Below, piece by piece: positions 8,543-18,065 of a DNA stretch of 64,000 nucleotides; the stretch's first letter is position 1, and every line of letters begins with the position of its first letter. This DNA comes from Bacillus chungangensis (GTDB lineage: Bacteria; Bacillota; Bacilli; Bacillales; Bacillaceae_C). Position numbers and translations under genes: made by a program. Under the pieces are notes generated by a model that searched no databases, was not told where the DNA came from, and saw only the letters and a list, made by a program, of their open reading frames with translations. The stretch is taken from the NCBI RefSeq assembly GCF_030812995.1, contig NZ_JAUSTT010000006.1, positions 62,001 to 126,000 of the forward strand, in the 5' to 3' direction.

Positions 8543-8865
8543 GGAAGAAATTTATAATATCTATCTTTGTTTTGCTTGGTCTCATATTCGTCGGCAAGTT
8601 AGTATATGAAGTAGCTAATCCTAAGACATATTATTATGGCATTATTCCAAATGATGCTGCACCACTTGAGTATGGAAGAGTCGAATATACAGTTCCTACA
8701 GTAGATGAACATGGCAATATGCGTACAGAAACATTCAGTGCGATAAAAAAATTAAAAGAAGGCGCTATTTTTAAGTTGACCATCAGAAATAACATTGTCA
8801 AGTCTTATGATATTATTGATGAAGAGCAACTGTCTTCATCCATTAAAAAACACTTAAAAAAGTGA
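8539..8865 (+). CDS. yxeA: YxeA-family (DUF1093) exported protein
   Basis: A 108-residue protein with a basic start and one N-terminal hydrophobic helix (signal peptide or anchor, residues 5-22), then a small beta-rich domain with the family blocks YYYGIIPNDAAPLEYGRVEYTV and IFKLTIRNNIVKSYDII. The frame is also open from a TTG at 8488, but the ATG at 8539 gives the normal YxeA start MRKK plus hydrophobic core. YxeA homologues travel with Yxd/Bce-type antibiotic transporters; their molecular task is not known. A terminator follows at once. Confidence 0.85.
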   Translation: MRKKFIISIFVLLGLIFVGKLVYEVANPKTYYYGIIPNDAAPLEYGRVEYTVPTVDEHGNMRTETFSAIKKLKEGAIFKLTIRNNIVKSYDIIDEEQLSSSIKKHLKK

Positions 8866-8871
8866 ACCTCC

Positions 8872-8901
8872 AACCACTAGACTAGTGCTAGTGGTTTTTT
8901 G
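8872..8901 (+). terminator. Rho-independent terminator after yxeA
   Basis: AACCACTAG (8872-8880) and CTAGTGGTT (8888-8896) form a perfect 9-bp stem with a 7-base loop followed by T's. It separates the regulator-kinase-yxeA unit from the transporter genes, which must have their own promoter. Confidence 0.88.
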
Positions 8902-8958
8902 TAATCACATTACTGTGTATTGCATTAGTTCATACGCTTATCTAATTTATCTTACTGC

Positions 8959-9000
8959 AACCTTATAAAAATGTAAGGTTCGCACTATAATTGTAAGGTT
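8959..9000 (+). promoter_or_regulatory. Candidate response-regulator binding sites before the ABC genes
   Basis: AACCTTA (8959-8965) and TAAGGTT (8974-8980) form an inverted repeat. TGTAAGGTT recurs at 8992-9000, exactly 20 bp after the same word at 8972-8980, so two copies lie on one DNA face. This arrangement, about 85-125 bases before the ABC gene, is typical of OmpR-family activator sites. A clear -35/-10 pair could not be fixed, as is common for activated promoters. Confidence 0.6.
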
Positions 9001-9083
9001 GGTAAATGGATTGAACCATCTGCTTCTTGTAATATGGAAGCAGAGATTGCGATATCATTGTACTTCTTCAGGAGGGAACATAG

Positions 9084-9851
9084 ATGAAGAATGTGTTAGA
9101 GGCAAAAAATATTACGAAAACTTATGGTGTGAAAGGAAGTATGACAATGGTTCTCCATGCCATTGATTTGCAAATTAAAGAGGGCGAGTTCATTGGAATC
9201 ATGGGGCCATCTGGTGCCGGAAAAACAACTCTGCTCAATATTCTCTCTACGATTGATCAACCTACATCTGGAGAGGTGATCATTGATGGCGACAAAATTG
9301 GAGAGATGAACGAAGACCAGCTGTCAACCTTTCGGAGAAACAAATTAGGCTTTATTTTTCAAGACTACAACTTATTGGATACGTTAACTTTAAAAGAAAA
9401 TATCGTGCTTCCACTTGCGCTTTTCCATACGAACACAAATGAAATTGAAAAACGGGTAAGTGAGATTGCCGATAAGTTTGGAATGAAAGATATCCTTAAC
9501 CAATATCCTTATCAAGTGTCCGGGGGTCAAAAACAAAGAGCTGCCGCTTCAAGAGCAATCATTTCCAAGCCAAGCATCATTATGGCTGATGAACCGACGG
9601 GAGCATTAGATTCTAAATCAGCAACGGATCTTTTACAAAGCTTGAGCAATTTGAATGATGAGGATCAGGCAACCATTATGATGGTCACACACGATGCCTA
9701 TGCAGCCAGCTATTGCAAACGTATTTTATTTCTTAAAGATGGAGCAATCTTCACTGAGCTTGTAAAAGGAAATACGTCTCGAAAAGCATTTTTCCAAAAG
9801 ATTTTAAATGTGCTTTCTGTACTTGGAGGCGGAAACGATGACATTGTTTAA
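9084..9851 (+). CDS. Bacitracin-type ABC transporter, ATP-binding subunit (BceA/YxdL)
   Basis: A 255-residue ATPase with Walker A GPSGAGKT at 41-48, Q-loop around 93, signature SGGQKQR at 146-152, Walker B IIMADEP at 165-171 and D-loop SALD-like GALDSKSA. It belongs to the MacB/LolD-like family and pairs with the permease, whose ATG lies inside its 3' end (14-base overlap). With the sensor kinase it probably forms a flux-sensing complex that protects lipid II-cycle intermediates from antimicrobial peptides. Good AGGAGGG-type site. Confidence 0.93.
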   Translation: MKNVLEAKNITKTYGVKGSMTMVLHAIDLQIKEGEFIGIMGPSGAGKTTLLNILSTIDQPTSGEVIIDGDKIGEMNEDQLSTFRRNKLGFIFQDYNLLDTLTLKENIVLPLALFHTNTNEIEKRVSEIADKFGMKDILNQYPYQVSGGQKQRAAASRAIISKPSIIMADEPTGALDSKSATDLLQSLSNLNDEDQATIMMVTHDAYAASYCKRILFLKDGAIFTELVKGNTSRKAFFQKILNVLSVLGGGNDDIV

Positions 9852-11769
9852 CATTGCAGCAAAAAATATTCGGAGAAATTTTTATCGCTATTTCATTTAC
9901 TTTACTTCTATGATCTTTAGTATTGTCATCTATTTTACGTTTGTATCATTGCAATACAACAAACAAGTATTAGAGGCAACAAAAGATTCGTTAAAATTGG
10001 CGGTCGCATTCAAAGGAGCGTCCATTATTTTAATGATCTTTGTCGGTATATTCATTTGGTTTTCTAATGCTTTTTTTACAAGAAAGCGAAAAAAGGAAGT
10101 AGCGCTTTACTCGCTCCTCGGTGTTAAAAAAAGAGCGATAGCTAAAATGCTCTTTTATGAAAATTTTGTCATGGGAATCTTGGCGCTGGCTATTGGAATA
10201 TTCATCGGAACACTCCTTTCTAAATTGTTCGTGATGCTGCTCGTTAAATTGATGGGATTTTCAATGGCCGTTGCATTTTCTTTTGAACTAAAAGCTGTTT
10301 TGAATACCATATTTGTGTTTGCCATCATTATATTAGTCACATCTTTTCAAGGCTATCGCCTCATATATCGCTTTAAATTAATTGAATTATTTCAAGCAGA
10401 AAAGAAAAGCGAACCCGTGCCGAAAGCATCTTTGATTGTGGGCATTTTAGGCATTGTTTTCATGGGATTCAGCTATTGGCTTGCTCTACATCCAACAATA
10501 ATATTTAGAAATTTACTTATGTTTGCAATGACAATTCTTCTTGGCGCCATTGTCGGAACTTATTTGGTTTTTCATACGTTAACAGTAATTGTGTTGAAAC
10601 GATCAAGGAACAATAAACATCGTCATTACAAAGGCATTAATATGATCGGAACGTCACAGTTGTTATACAGAATAAGAGGAAATGCTCGAACATTAACAAT
10701 CATCGCTATCCTTAGTGCAGTGACATTATGTTCAATTGGGACGAGCTACAGTGTTTATTATTCTAGTAAAGAAAATGCAGAACATCAAGAGCCTTTTAGC
10801 TATACGTATCTGTCACAGGGGAAAGCACTTGATGAAAAAGTAAAAGCAACAATTTCTAAATATGACCAACATCACATCATTGGCGATCTTCAGATTCAAT
10901 ATGTGAAAGTACGAGGAAATTTGGAAACATTTGACATGCTGCCAACCGAATTTTTGGCAGACGATGATCAGTTCACATTGATTTCTGAAAGCCAATTTAA
11001 CAAACTGGCAGCTCTTACAGGGATTAGGCAGCAGATACATTTAGAAAAAAAGCATGATGTGCTTATCATGGATGGCGGATATATCGACTTATTGTCAGGA
11101 GACTATACAGGGAAAAAAGCAGTATTTAAAACAACTGCAAACCAAATGGAAGAGATTCAAGTGATTGATTTCGAAAAAAAATATCCATTTAGCAGCCAGT
11201 TTGCGCATTTCACAATTGTCATTAGCGACTTATTATACGATCAAGTAGCTGCTACAGAAAGTGAAACGACTTTAACAGCATGGAAGATTCAAAACGAAGA
11301 GCAGGCTGAAAAACTAACAAAAGAATTGACGAATATCATTCCAGAAGAAGCTCAGCTTTCTTCCTTTTATGTAACATATAAAGGTTACCTAAAACCGTCA
11401 GGCTTATTAATCTTTTTAGGCGGTTTCCTTGGATTAGTATTTTTATTAGCAACTGGAAGCATTATTTATTTCAAACAACTAACGGAAGCTACCGATGACA
11501 AAGACCGTTATCTTATTTTGCGAAAAATTGGTGTCAGTAAAAAAGAAATTAAACATTCGATTGCCAAACAAATGTTATTTGTTTTTGCGATGCCTCTTAT
11601 TATCGGGATTTTGCATAGCGCTGTGGCATTGACAGCATTATCTAGTTTGCTTAGTCAAGATATCACAATCCCTGTCGTTATCAGTATGGGCATCTATAGT
11701 TTGATCTACCTTGGCTACTATTTTCTAACAGTAAATGCTTACAATAAAATAGTGAATAGCTTAAAGTGA
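9838..11769 (+). CDS. Bacitracin-type ABC transporter, permease (BceB/YxdM)
   Basis: A 643-residue FtsX-type permease. One helix at the start, groups of helices around residues 60-160 and 195-250, then a large extracellular domain (about 300-505) and three C-terminal helices: the ten-helix BceB plan with its diagnostic external loop. ATG 9838 has GGAGG ahead and overlaps the ATPase gene; an upstream frame extension to 9808 has no site. The external domain is where the antibiotic complex is thought to be sensed. Substrate unknown. Confidence 0.92.
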   Translation: MTLFNIAAKNIRRNFYRYFIYFTSMIFSIVIYFTFVSLQYNKQVLEATKDSLKLAVAFKGASIILMIFVGIFIWFSNAFFTRKRKKEVALYSLLGVKKRAIAKMLFYENFVMGILALAIGIFIGTLLSKLFVMLLVKLMGFSMAVAFSFELKAVLNTIFVFAIIILVTSFQGYRLIYRFKLIELFQAEKKSEPVPKASLIVGILGIVFMGFSYWLALHPTIIFRNLLMFAMTILLGAIVGTYLVFHTLTVIVLKRSRNNKHRHYKGINMIGTSQLLYRIRGNARTLTIIAILSAVTLCSIGTSYSVYYSSKENAEHQEPFSYTYLSQGKALDEKVKATISKYDQHHIIGDLQIQYVKVRGNLETFDMLPTEFLADDDQFTLISESQFNKLAALTGIRQQIHLEKKHDVLIMDGGYIDLLSGDYTGKKAVFKTTANQMEEIQVIDFEKKYPFSSQFAHFTIVISDLLYDQVAATESETTLTAWKIQNEEQAEKLTKELTNIIPEEAQLSSFYVTYKGYLKPSGLLIFLGGFLGLVFLLATGSIIYFKQLTEATDDKDRYLILRKIGVSKKEIKHSIAKQMLFVFAMPLIIGILHSAVALTALSSLLSQDITIPVVISMGIYSLIYLGYYFLTVNAYNKIVNSLK

Positions 11770-11774
11770 AGCAG

Positions 11775-11821
11775 CCATCAGCGGCGCTATGAGAAACTGC
11801 CGCTGATGGTCTGAGTTTTTA
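11775..11821 (+). terminator. Rho-independent terminator
   Basis: CCATCAGCGGC (11775-11785) pairs with GCCGCTGATGG (11799-11809), followed by TCTGAGTTTTT. Confidence 0.85.
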
Positions 11822-11955
11822 TCTGTTTGAACGTTTAGCAACACAGGCTAAAAGAGGGATGCAGGTTCGCAAAAAAACTAGGGTAAAAATAATCATACGT
11901 TGATACATTTCATATATTAGCCCGTAATATCCAAGATTGGAAAGGAAACAAAAAA

Positions 11956-13041
11956 ATGAAATCACAACCAATTACAAAAAAAGATCGAATTATATCTCTT
12001 GATATGATTCGTGGATTAGCGCTTTTTGGCATCTTGTTCATTAATGTGCCAGCATATCTGGTCTTGATAGAGAGTAGCCCTGAACCAGACTTAACTGGAA
12101 TAAACGGAGTAATAAAACTATTAATTGTTATTTTAATAGAGAAGAAATTCTTTTCGATTTTCTCCTTTTTATTTGGAGTGGGCGCTTATATTTTCATGTC
12201 TCGTGCAGAACAAAAAGGAGATCGGTATTTGTTAAGATTTTTCCGTCGGATGCTTATCTTGCTTCTGTTTGGAGTTATCCATGTTTTTATATGGTTCGGT
12301 GATATTTTGTTCGTTTATGCTATTTTCGGTTTATTATTAATCCCTTTTTACAATCGTAAACAAAAAACGATTCTTTCATTTGCAGTCATTTTAACGGTGC
12401 TTTCTTGGTTAAGTATGGGCGTTAATATGATTTACTTTAAACAAGGGATGGATGCACCACAATGGATGCAATTTTTTAGTGGAGACCAGAATACTATATT
12501 TGCGATGTTCTTATTTGGCATGTATGCAGGCAAGTCTGGCATCATTAAAAACATAGCAAACAATGCAGGAATCTTAAAAAAAATCCAAGTCATAACGTTT
12601 TTGCTTTTTATGTCATTTACAGCAATCATTACATGGCTAAGCCTTATTCCGCAAACAGATCAGGTTAGTTTGTTCACCTCCGCGGTAGTGGGGATGGGGG
12701 CAGTACCAATGACATTCTTTTATTTGACGACACTATTCCTTTTGTTACAAAAAAGTGTTGTTCAAAAGTTCCTTTCTCCAATTGGATTCGTTGGCCAAAT
12801 GGCGTTTACGAACTATCTATGTCAAGATAGTATTGGCCGATTCATACTAAATCAAGCTGGCATTGAAGTTGTATCTCCGCATCATACGATAATTGTCGCT
12901 ATTGTTATTTTTGTTATCCAACTAATATTTAGTGTCATTTGGCTTAAGGTATTCAAATTCCGATATGGTCCATTAGAGTACGTATGGCGCACCTTAACAT
13001 ATGGTAAATTAACTAGAAAAAAAACGAACATATCGGCATGA
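11956..13041 (+). CDS. DUF418 (YeiB-type) membrane protein
   Basis: A 361-residue polytopic protein with about nine or ten helices. The start contains the family motif RIISLDMIRGLALFGILFIN (about 12-31). The C-terminal DUF418 half includes FLSPIGFVGQMAFTNYLCQDSIGR. The family is distantly related to membrane acyltransferases, but its substrate is unknown. It stands alone between two terminators. Confidence 0.9.
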   Translation: MKSQPITKKDRIISLDMIRGLALFGILFINVPAYLVLIESSPEPDLTGINGVIKLLIVILIEKKFFSIFSFLFGVGAYIFMSRAEQKGDRYLLRFFRRMLILLLFGVIHVFIWFGDILFVYAIFGLLLIPFYNRKQKTILSFAVILTVLSWLSMGVNMIYFKQGMDAPQWMQFFSGDQNTIFAMFLFGMYAGKSGIIKNIANNAGILKKIQVITFLLFMSFTAIITWLSLIPQTDQVSLFTSAVVGMGAVPMTFFYLTTLFLLLQKSVVQKFLSPIGFVGQMAFTNYLCQDSIGRFILNQAGIEVVSPHHTIIVAIVIFVIQLIFSVIWLKVFKFRYGPLEYVWRTLTYGKLTRKKTNISA

Positions 13042-13057
13042 TTTATGGAAAGAGCTG

Positions 13058-13090
13058 CAGTGTGCTTCAAAACTTCGAAGCACACTGTTT
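13058..13090. terminator. Bidirectional terminator
   Basis: CAGTGTGCTTC (13058-13068) and GAAGCACACTG (13077-13087) form an 11-bp stem between the DUF418 gene and the convergent protease pseudogene. Confidence 0.7.
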
Positions 13091-13155
13091 ATTTAGAATA
13101 AAAGACTAGAAATTCTCCTAAGTTGCTTCATTATCATCAAAAAAACAATCTTTAC

Positions 13156-13797
13156 TCAAAAAATCATCATTAATAAAACAGCAACAATATTAGCAGCTGC
13201 ATGAGCGATCCAGGAAATATAAATATTCTTCGTTTGATAGTAGATGATTCCAAAAATAACGCTGTCTATGAAAACGGTTGTTAAGTCAATAAAGACTATA
13301 ATAGGAGCTCCACTAGAGATATGCACTAATGCAAAAATGATAGATGATAATAAAATGGCATAGCTAGGCTTTATGATCCAGCTAAGTCTCTCTTGTACTA
13401 ATCCCCTAAAAACAATTTCCTCTCCTAAAGCTAAGACGAGTAAGCCGATAATCAATTTACCATTCATTGTTTGAATGAAATCAGCTCTTTCTAGAACATG
13501 TTCTAGCACTTCTGGAAATATATTTGTATACAAAAGGAAATATGCGACTTGTAAGAATACACTCACGAATAGGACAAGCGGTCAAGATTTTTTCAAACCG
13601 CTTAAAAATGTTTTATGATGAAAGCCGATACTCTCACTTGATCTCTTTCTGATCCATCCTTCGATGATAAAATAGATAATTGGCAGTATTGCGATTAACC
13701 CTTTTATTTGTGGAATAAAAAAGGAACTAACTAGCATGGCAGTGACAAGCAGTGCCATCTCATAAAACGGTCGTTTCTCGAACAAAGTTGACTTCAT
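13156..13797 (-). pseudogene. CPBP intramembrane protease with in-frame stop
   Basis: Both halves lie in one frame. The N-terminal 70 residues end in GLKKS at a TGA (13582-13584). The C-terminal half continues with LVLFVSVFLQ and carries the CPBP/Rce1 motifs EEIVFRGLVQER and a final HAAANI. The uninterrupted product would have about 213 residues, normal for CPBP. Start ATG 13797 behind GGGGG. A single nonsense change (for instance from TGG or CGA) explains the break; the catalytic half could restart at GTG 13566. CPBP proteases often process or protect against bacteriocins. Confidence 0.8.
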
Positions 13798-14057
13798 TTG
13801 AACCCCCAGCAACAAATAATATTTTTCAAATTTACTTGCATTTATTCCGTATTTAATAGTAGATGCCTAACCTCAGAAATGAAAGGACACAAAGAAGTAT
13901 AGGTGAAATGCTAAGATGTAGGAAGAGAGGTGACAGCAGGATTTTGAACAATCTAATAAGACATTTGTACTGCGACGCCCATTAAGCAAATGATACTATA
14001 TTTTGATTTACAGAAGCTTACCGGCATCTTACCTAAATTATTTTTTCCCTACACATA

Positions 14058-15284
14058 TTAACTTGTTTTTTGTTTATTATTTGAAAACATATCTTTTTCA
14101 GATTGTACATTTGAAAAAAAGAAATAAAACAATCCTGGAAGCAAAATTACCATGCCGACAACCGCATATGTCTGACGTAAACTTAAGTCTAAAAACGCAG
14201 TCGAAGCAAACAAAATTCCTAAAGGCATTGTGACTCGAATGAAAAGCAGACGAACTGCACTTAATTGTGTTAAACGTTCTCGAGGGGCCTCACGTTGGAA
14301 AAGTGCTGCACTTTGAGAATGAAAAAAAGGGAACAAAATTCCTCCAGCTAGTTCACAAATCCATGCAAGCGGAACCGTACGGACAAAAAACAAGAGCACG
14401 AATGAAAGACCTCCTCCTATCAGACCGACGTACATTGTTTGATACGTTCTTGGCATCTTCGTAAGTAAGACCGTTCCAATGAAATAACCGATTGGGAAAA
14501 TGCCTGAAAAAATTGCATATTCCCAATACTCTCCACCTAAATCACTTCGGATGAAAGGAATATTGATAACCATCGCAGCTCCGACCGCAAATTGTACGGT
14601 TGAAGAGAGAATCGTGAGACGCAAGAGATGTGGATACTTAAAAAATGTACGGTAGCCTTCTTTCATTTCAGCCCACCAAATCTTCTTTGTCCAAATTGGC
14701 ATTCTCTTATTGCTTAATTGTGGAATCCGTGAGAGTGCAAGATAACTAAAAAGGAACATAGCAGAAGAAAAACCATAGATGAAGTACATGGGACTAACTA
14801 GCAAAAGCAAGGAAGTTGCTCCGGGAGCAATAAAACTCATCAGTCGAATGGTTCCATCTAGTAAACCATTTACTTCGACAAGCTCTTCCTTTTTACAGAT
14901 TTGAGGTAGAAGCGCAAAAGATAGACTTGCGTAAATCGGCTGCATGAGTCCTAAAATGCATTGTAAAACGATTAATCCCAAAATAATTCCTGTGTCAGTA
15001 CCAATTACATAACCAAGTAGTGGAAGAAGGTAGGCTCCAGCACGAATCAACTGTATGTTTCGAATCATTTTTTCCTTTGCGACATAGTTTAGAAAGGGGG
15101 CACTTATCCCTTGTAAAATCAGAGAAGGAAGAAAGTATACAAGCCAAAGTGCACCCATCCATTCCTTTGATCCTGTCAATTCATACAATAATAATCCGTT
15201 TATGATTCCTCCTGCTGCTCCACCAAATTCTGATACAATTTCGCCTACCCAAAGTGCTTTAATTGATTTAGAGTACTTTTTCAT
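14058..15284 (-). CDS. MFS transporter (12-helix, drug-exporter type)
   Basis: A 408-residue protein with about 12 hydrophobic helices, two N-terminal acidic/basic starts typical of MFS_3-type exporters, and a long central loop (about 185-215). It overlaps the regulator gene upstream as ATGA, so regulator and transporter are translationally coupled. The substrate cannot be read from sequence; the ArsR-like partner suggests induction by its substrate. Confidence 0.87.
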   Translation of the reverse strand: MKKYSKSIKALWVGEIVSEFGGAAGGIINGLLLYELTGSKEWMGALWLVYFLPSLILQGISAPFLNYVAKEKMIRNIQLIRAGAYLLPLLGYVIGTDTGIILGLIVLQCILGLMQPIYASLSFALLPQICKKEELVEVNGLLDGTIRLMSFIAPGATSLLLLVSPMYFIYGFSSAMFLFSYLALSRIPQLSNKRMPIWTKKIWWAEMKEGYRTFFKYPHLLRLTILSSTVQFAVGAAMVINIPFIRSDLGGEYWEYAIFSGIFPIGYFIGTVLLTKMPRTYQTMYVGLIGGGLSFVLLFFVRTVPLAWICELAGGILFPFFHSQSAALFQREAPRERLTQLSAVRLLFIRVTMPLGILFASTAFLDLSLRQTYAVVGMVILLPGLFYFFFSNVQSEKDMFSNNKQKTS

Positions 15285-16321
15285 ATATCAGCTCCAAGGT
15301 ACTGAGTGAGTTTCTCAGAAAAAGCATTAACCCGCGTTAGATTCGCTGAATAGATCCCTTTATCAACACGAATAAACTTTGCAGCTCTTAATAAAGAAAG
15401 TTGATGATGCAGTGTTGATTTAGAAATATGAAACTGACCGCTCATCTCTTGAAGAGATAATGGTCCCTTTACTAGCTGATAAAGCAGTTTCAATCGGAGT
15501 TCATCTCCTAACACCTTATGACCGCGAATTAACTCAGTTGAGGGGATACCTGGCTCTATTAAGTATTCTTCCTTCAAAGGATAAAAGAAGATTTTAGTAT
15601 CAGGTGTACGTTTTTCTAGTATCCAGGGACGATATGATACATGTGGAATTAATTTCACATTCCAAACAGAAGGTTCAGGTAAATACTTAACTCCACCCGT
15701 AATTCGTTCAATTTCCTCCATGGGATTTTTCACATTTAGTAAGCTGTATTGCTTCTGTTCAAAGGCAAGTGCTTGCGTCCACTTTTCCCATTCCTCTCGT
15801 TGGTTTATCCACTCGTACCATTCATTTAATGTACGGATGAATAGGTCACAAATATCGTGATGTGAATAATGACTAACTGCACGAACGTATCCACCTAAGT
15901 ATTCGTGGCTTTCAAAGCAAGCAGCGTACTTCAATAATTCACCTTGCTCATGTAGATGGGCTGTCGCTTTTCTTATTGGCTCAGTATCTCGATCCTTGTA
16001 AGGTAAAAGTGTATCGTAGAAACAATCCATCGACAATTCTGAAAGACAGTTCGAAAAATCTTGAATAGACGAAGCTGATAATTTGTTTTGAAGCATAATA
16101 AGACCATACCAGAAGTTGGTTTCCTCTATTACTTTTAAATGTTTCACTAAAGAAGCCGACATGGAATCTTCATGTGATTTCCATTTATCGTCCAAATCAA
16201 AAGTGTGGCGAATTTGTCTATATGTATATCCAGCAATACCAAGAATGACTTCCCAAACAGGCGACCATTCTACTTCCAAAGAAATTGTTTCAACTGGTTG
16301 AGGGGAATAAAGATGCTTCAT
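15281..16321 (-). CDS. ArsR-like winged-helix regulator with long sensor domain
   Basis: A 346-residue regulator. The C-terminal 75 residues (LRLKLLYQLVKGPLSLQEMSGQFHISKSTLHHQLSLLRAAKF) form an ArsR-type winged helix. The N-terminal 250 residues are an uncharacterised alpha-rich domain, much longer than in classical ArsR proteins. No metal-binding CVC motif is present, so it probably senses a small molecule. Start ATG 16321 behind AAAGGAGG. It is first in a pair with the MFS exporter, and a palindrome overlaps its promoter. Confidence 0.85.
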   Translation of the reverse strand: MKHLYSPQPVETISLEVEWSPVWEVILGIAGYTYRQIRHTFDLDDKWKSHEDSMSASLVKHLKVIEETNFWYGLIMLQNKLSASSIQDFSNCLSELSMDCFYDTLLPYKDRDTEPIRKATAHLHEQGELLKYAACFESHEYLGGYVRAVSHYSHHDICDLFIRTLNEWYEWINQREEWEKWTQALAFEQKQYSLLNVKNPMEEIERITGGVKYLPEPSVWNVKLIPHVSYRPWILEKRTPDTKIFFYPLKEEYLIEPGIPSTELIRGHKVLGDELRLKLLYQLVKGPLSLQEMSGQFHISKSTLHHQLSLLRAAKFIRVDKGIYSANLTRVNAFSEKLTQYLGADI

Positions 16322-16351
16322 TTAAGTACCTCCTTTATTATTGTTATTATC

Positions 16352-16380
16352 ATTCTAAAATAAATGAATTTTAAATTCAA
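16352..16380 (-). promoter_or_regulatory. Promoter with overlapping palindrome
   Basis: On the minus strand TTGAAT (16375-16380) and TAGAAT (16352-16357) are 17 bases apart. TGAATTT and AAATTCA form a 7-1-7 palindrome (16365-16379) over the -35 box, a plausible autoregulatory operator. Confidence 0.65.
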
Positions 16381-17038
16381 CATTTTTCGAATTAATTACT
16401 AGAATATATTTCGGTACTTAAGAATAGGGGAGAAATACTAAGATCAATTCAAAAGAAGAACTTATAAGAATTTATGTTAATATAGGCGAATGTGAACTAG
16501 AAAAAAGTTTGTACAAAATAATCGTATTATAATACCGATTTAACAAGCATGTAAATTTGAAAATATTCATATTTTTCGCCCTAGATTTTAGGCAAGAATC
16601 TCTGTATAATTATAACTAAAGATAAAAGAATTTGTACTTTTATGGAAAACTATTCTTCTTCTGATTTAGCTTCAGTTTATCCTCGTTCATAATACCATTT
16701 TCCAGCTTTGCTTAAGATTTGGTCTTTTTGGCAAAATTTTAGAAAAACATATTTAGGGAATATTTAAATATTATGCAACGCAAGTGGAGCTATATATAAC
16801 TTATAAACTGATTGGTGAGTAGAATAAATCGCCATCAAAATGTAGATTTTTATAATTCTAAACAATAAATGACGATGGCCGTTGTTAAAATTCACCAAGC
16901 TTACCATCTTTTTTATGGTAAAATACAAATAGAATGGTAGAAGTCTTTTTTTCACTAAAGGGTGTGGAAAGGATTAACGAAAAGAACATAATTATTTCTC
17001 TCTACTTATAAAACTAATACCAGGAGGATGAAGTTGAT
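16381..17038. other. Intergenic stretch with one copy of a 95-bp repeat
   Basis: No protein gene is recognisable. Positions about 16508-16605 match 18432-18528 (see the repeat entry). A good AGGAGG site at 17022-17027 belongs to the broken VOC gene that follows. Confidence 0.5.
16508..16605 (+). repeat. Imperfect repeat, copy A (partner at 18432-18528)
   Basis: Both copies contain TACAAAATAATCGT, TTAT, GATTTAA, GTAAA, TTGAAA, CATATTTTT, CCT and GATTTTAG in the same order and orientation, about 75-80% alike by eye. They flank the VOC relic and the 160-aa/53-aa pair. No ORF is present. Confidence 0.65.
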
Positions 17039-17368
17039 TTGAAAAAAAGTACTGGAAAAGTAGTTGGTTTCGAATTAAATAGTCAAGAACCTGAAAAAGC
17101 GTGGAATTTTATTCTAACGTTTTCGGTTGGAAGGTAGCTGAACCTCGTTGGGATTATCGGTTTGTTTCAACAGGTGGAGGTGATAATGGTGAGATTGCAA
17201 AAGGGCCAGCTGATTTTCCCCAAGGTACTCGAATTCAAATTGAAGTTAATTTAAGCAATAGAGAACGGGGCTATGGTCGTCAGAGACAAAATGGAATTTG
17301 ATGAGTTTTACCTCGCGTATTTAGTAGACCCCACTGGAAACGGAATTGGTTTAGTCCAATACAAATAA
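17039..17368 (+). pseudogene. Broken VOC-family (glyoxalase-like) gene
   Basis: A TTG start behind AGGAGG opens KSTGKVVGFELNSQEPEKA. One G is missing near 17100, so VEFYSNVFGWKVAEPRWDYRFVSTGG lies in another frame. A deletion or shift near 17265 moves the end (MVVRDKMEFDEFYLAYLVDPTGNGIGLVQYK) to a further frame, which stops at 17368. The pieces add up to a small VOC protein lacking its middle. Confidence 0.85.
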
Positions 17369-17549
17369 CGGTTTATTTAATAAATAGAAAGCTAAATGCA
17401 TATGATTAAACAAATTAAATGGTCTTGAAGAAGCATCTACGAAAAAATACTCCTAGAAATTAAATCTTCAGTTATACAAAGCTAACACTTAATTTTTGCT
17501 TCAATTTCAATCACATCGACTATAATATTTCATAAATGGGAGAGATAAA

Positions 17550-18032
17550 ATGGGAACTTTCTATTGCTTAGGTATTATAAATAAATTTACCGCAATGAGT
17601 CAGAATTCTTTGTTAAAAAATGAGTGGGAAAATCTTTTAAACGAAAGAATAGATTTAAATCTTTATGAAACATCAATACAAGGTACAAGAGTAGAAGGGA
17701 GCCTTATTGATGATATTTTCAAAGAAAATATCATTGAATTTTATCAAATATTAAAGGAAATTTCGGGTCCAACTCGTAGTAGCAATATTGATTATTACGA
17801 AAAAGAATTTGGCACAAACATAAATGATTATCAAACTTCTCAAACCGAACTTATTCTTGAAACTTCAAATGGTAATTCTATAAGCCTTAGTGTTACTTAT
17901 GTATTGCTATTTATCGAAGGGAAAGTAAGTGTGGAAGAGTTTAACACGGAACCACATTTAATTAATTGGTTATTTCGTAATAGTAGAATTGAAAATAAAT
18001 TGTCCGGATGTGTTATTAGCGATATTGTGTAA
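17550..18032 (+). CDS. Hypothetical protein, 160 aa
   Basis: I do not recognise the family. The protein is soluble and acidic, with no signal peptide or membrane helix, and has the look of a small alpha/beta protein (alternating charged helices to about residue 110, then hydrophobic strand-like SVTYVLLFIEGKV). ATG 17550 follows GGGAGAG. The 53-residue gene 33 bases downstream is in the same direction. Small orphan pairs of this size in bacilli are often immunity or toxin-immunity genes, but nothing here proves that. Confidence 0.7.
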   Translation: MGTFYCLGIINKFTAMSQNSLLKNEWENLLNERIDLNLYETSIQGTRVEGSLIDDIFKENIIEFYQILKEISGPTRSSNIDYYEKEFGTNINDYQTSQTELILETSNGNSISLSVTYVLLFIEGKVSVEEFNTEPHLINWLFRNSRIENKLSGCVISDIV

Positions 18033-18065
18033 TAATTTTAAATATACAAGAAAGAGGAATTTTTC

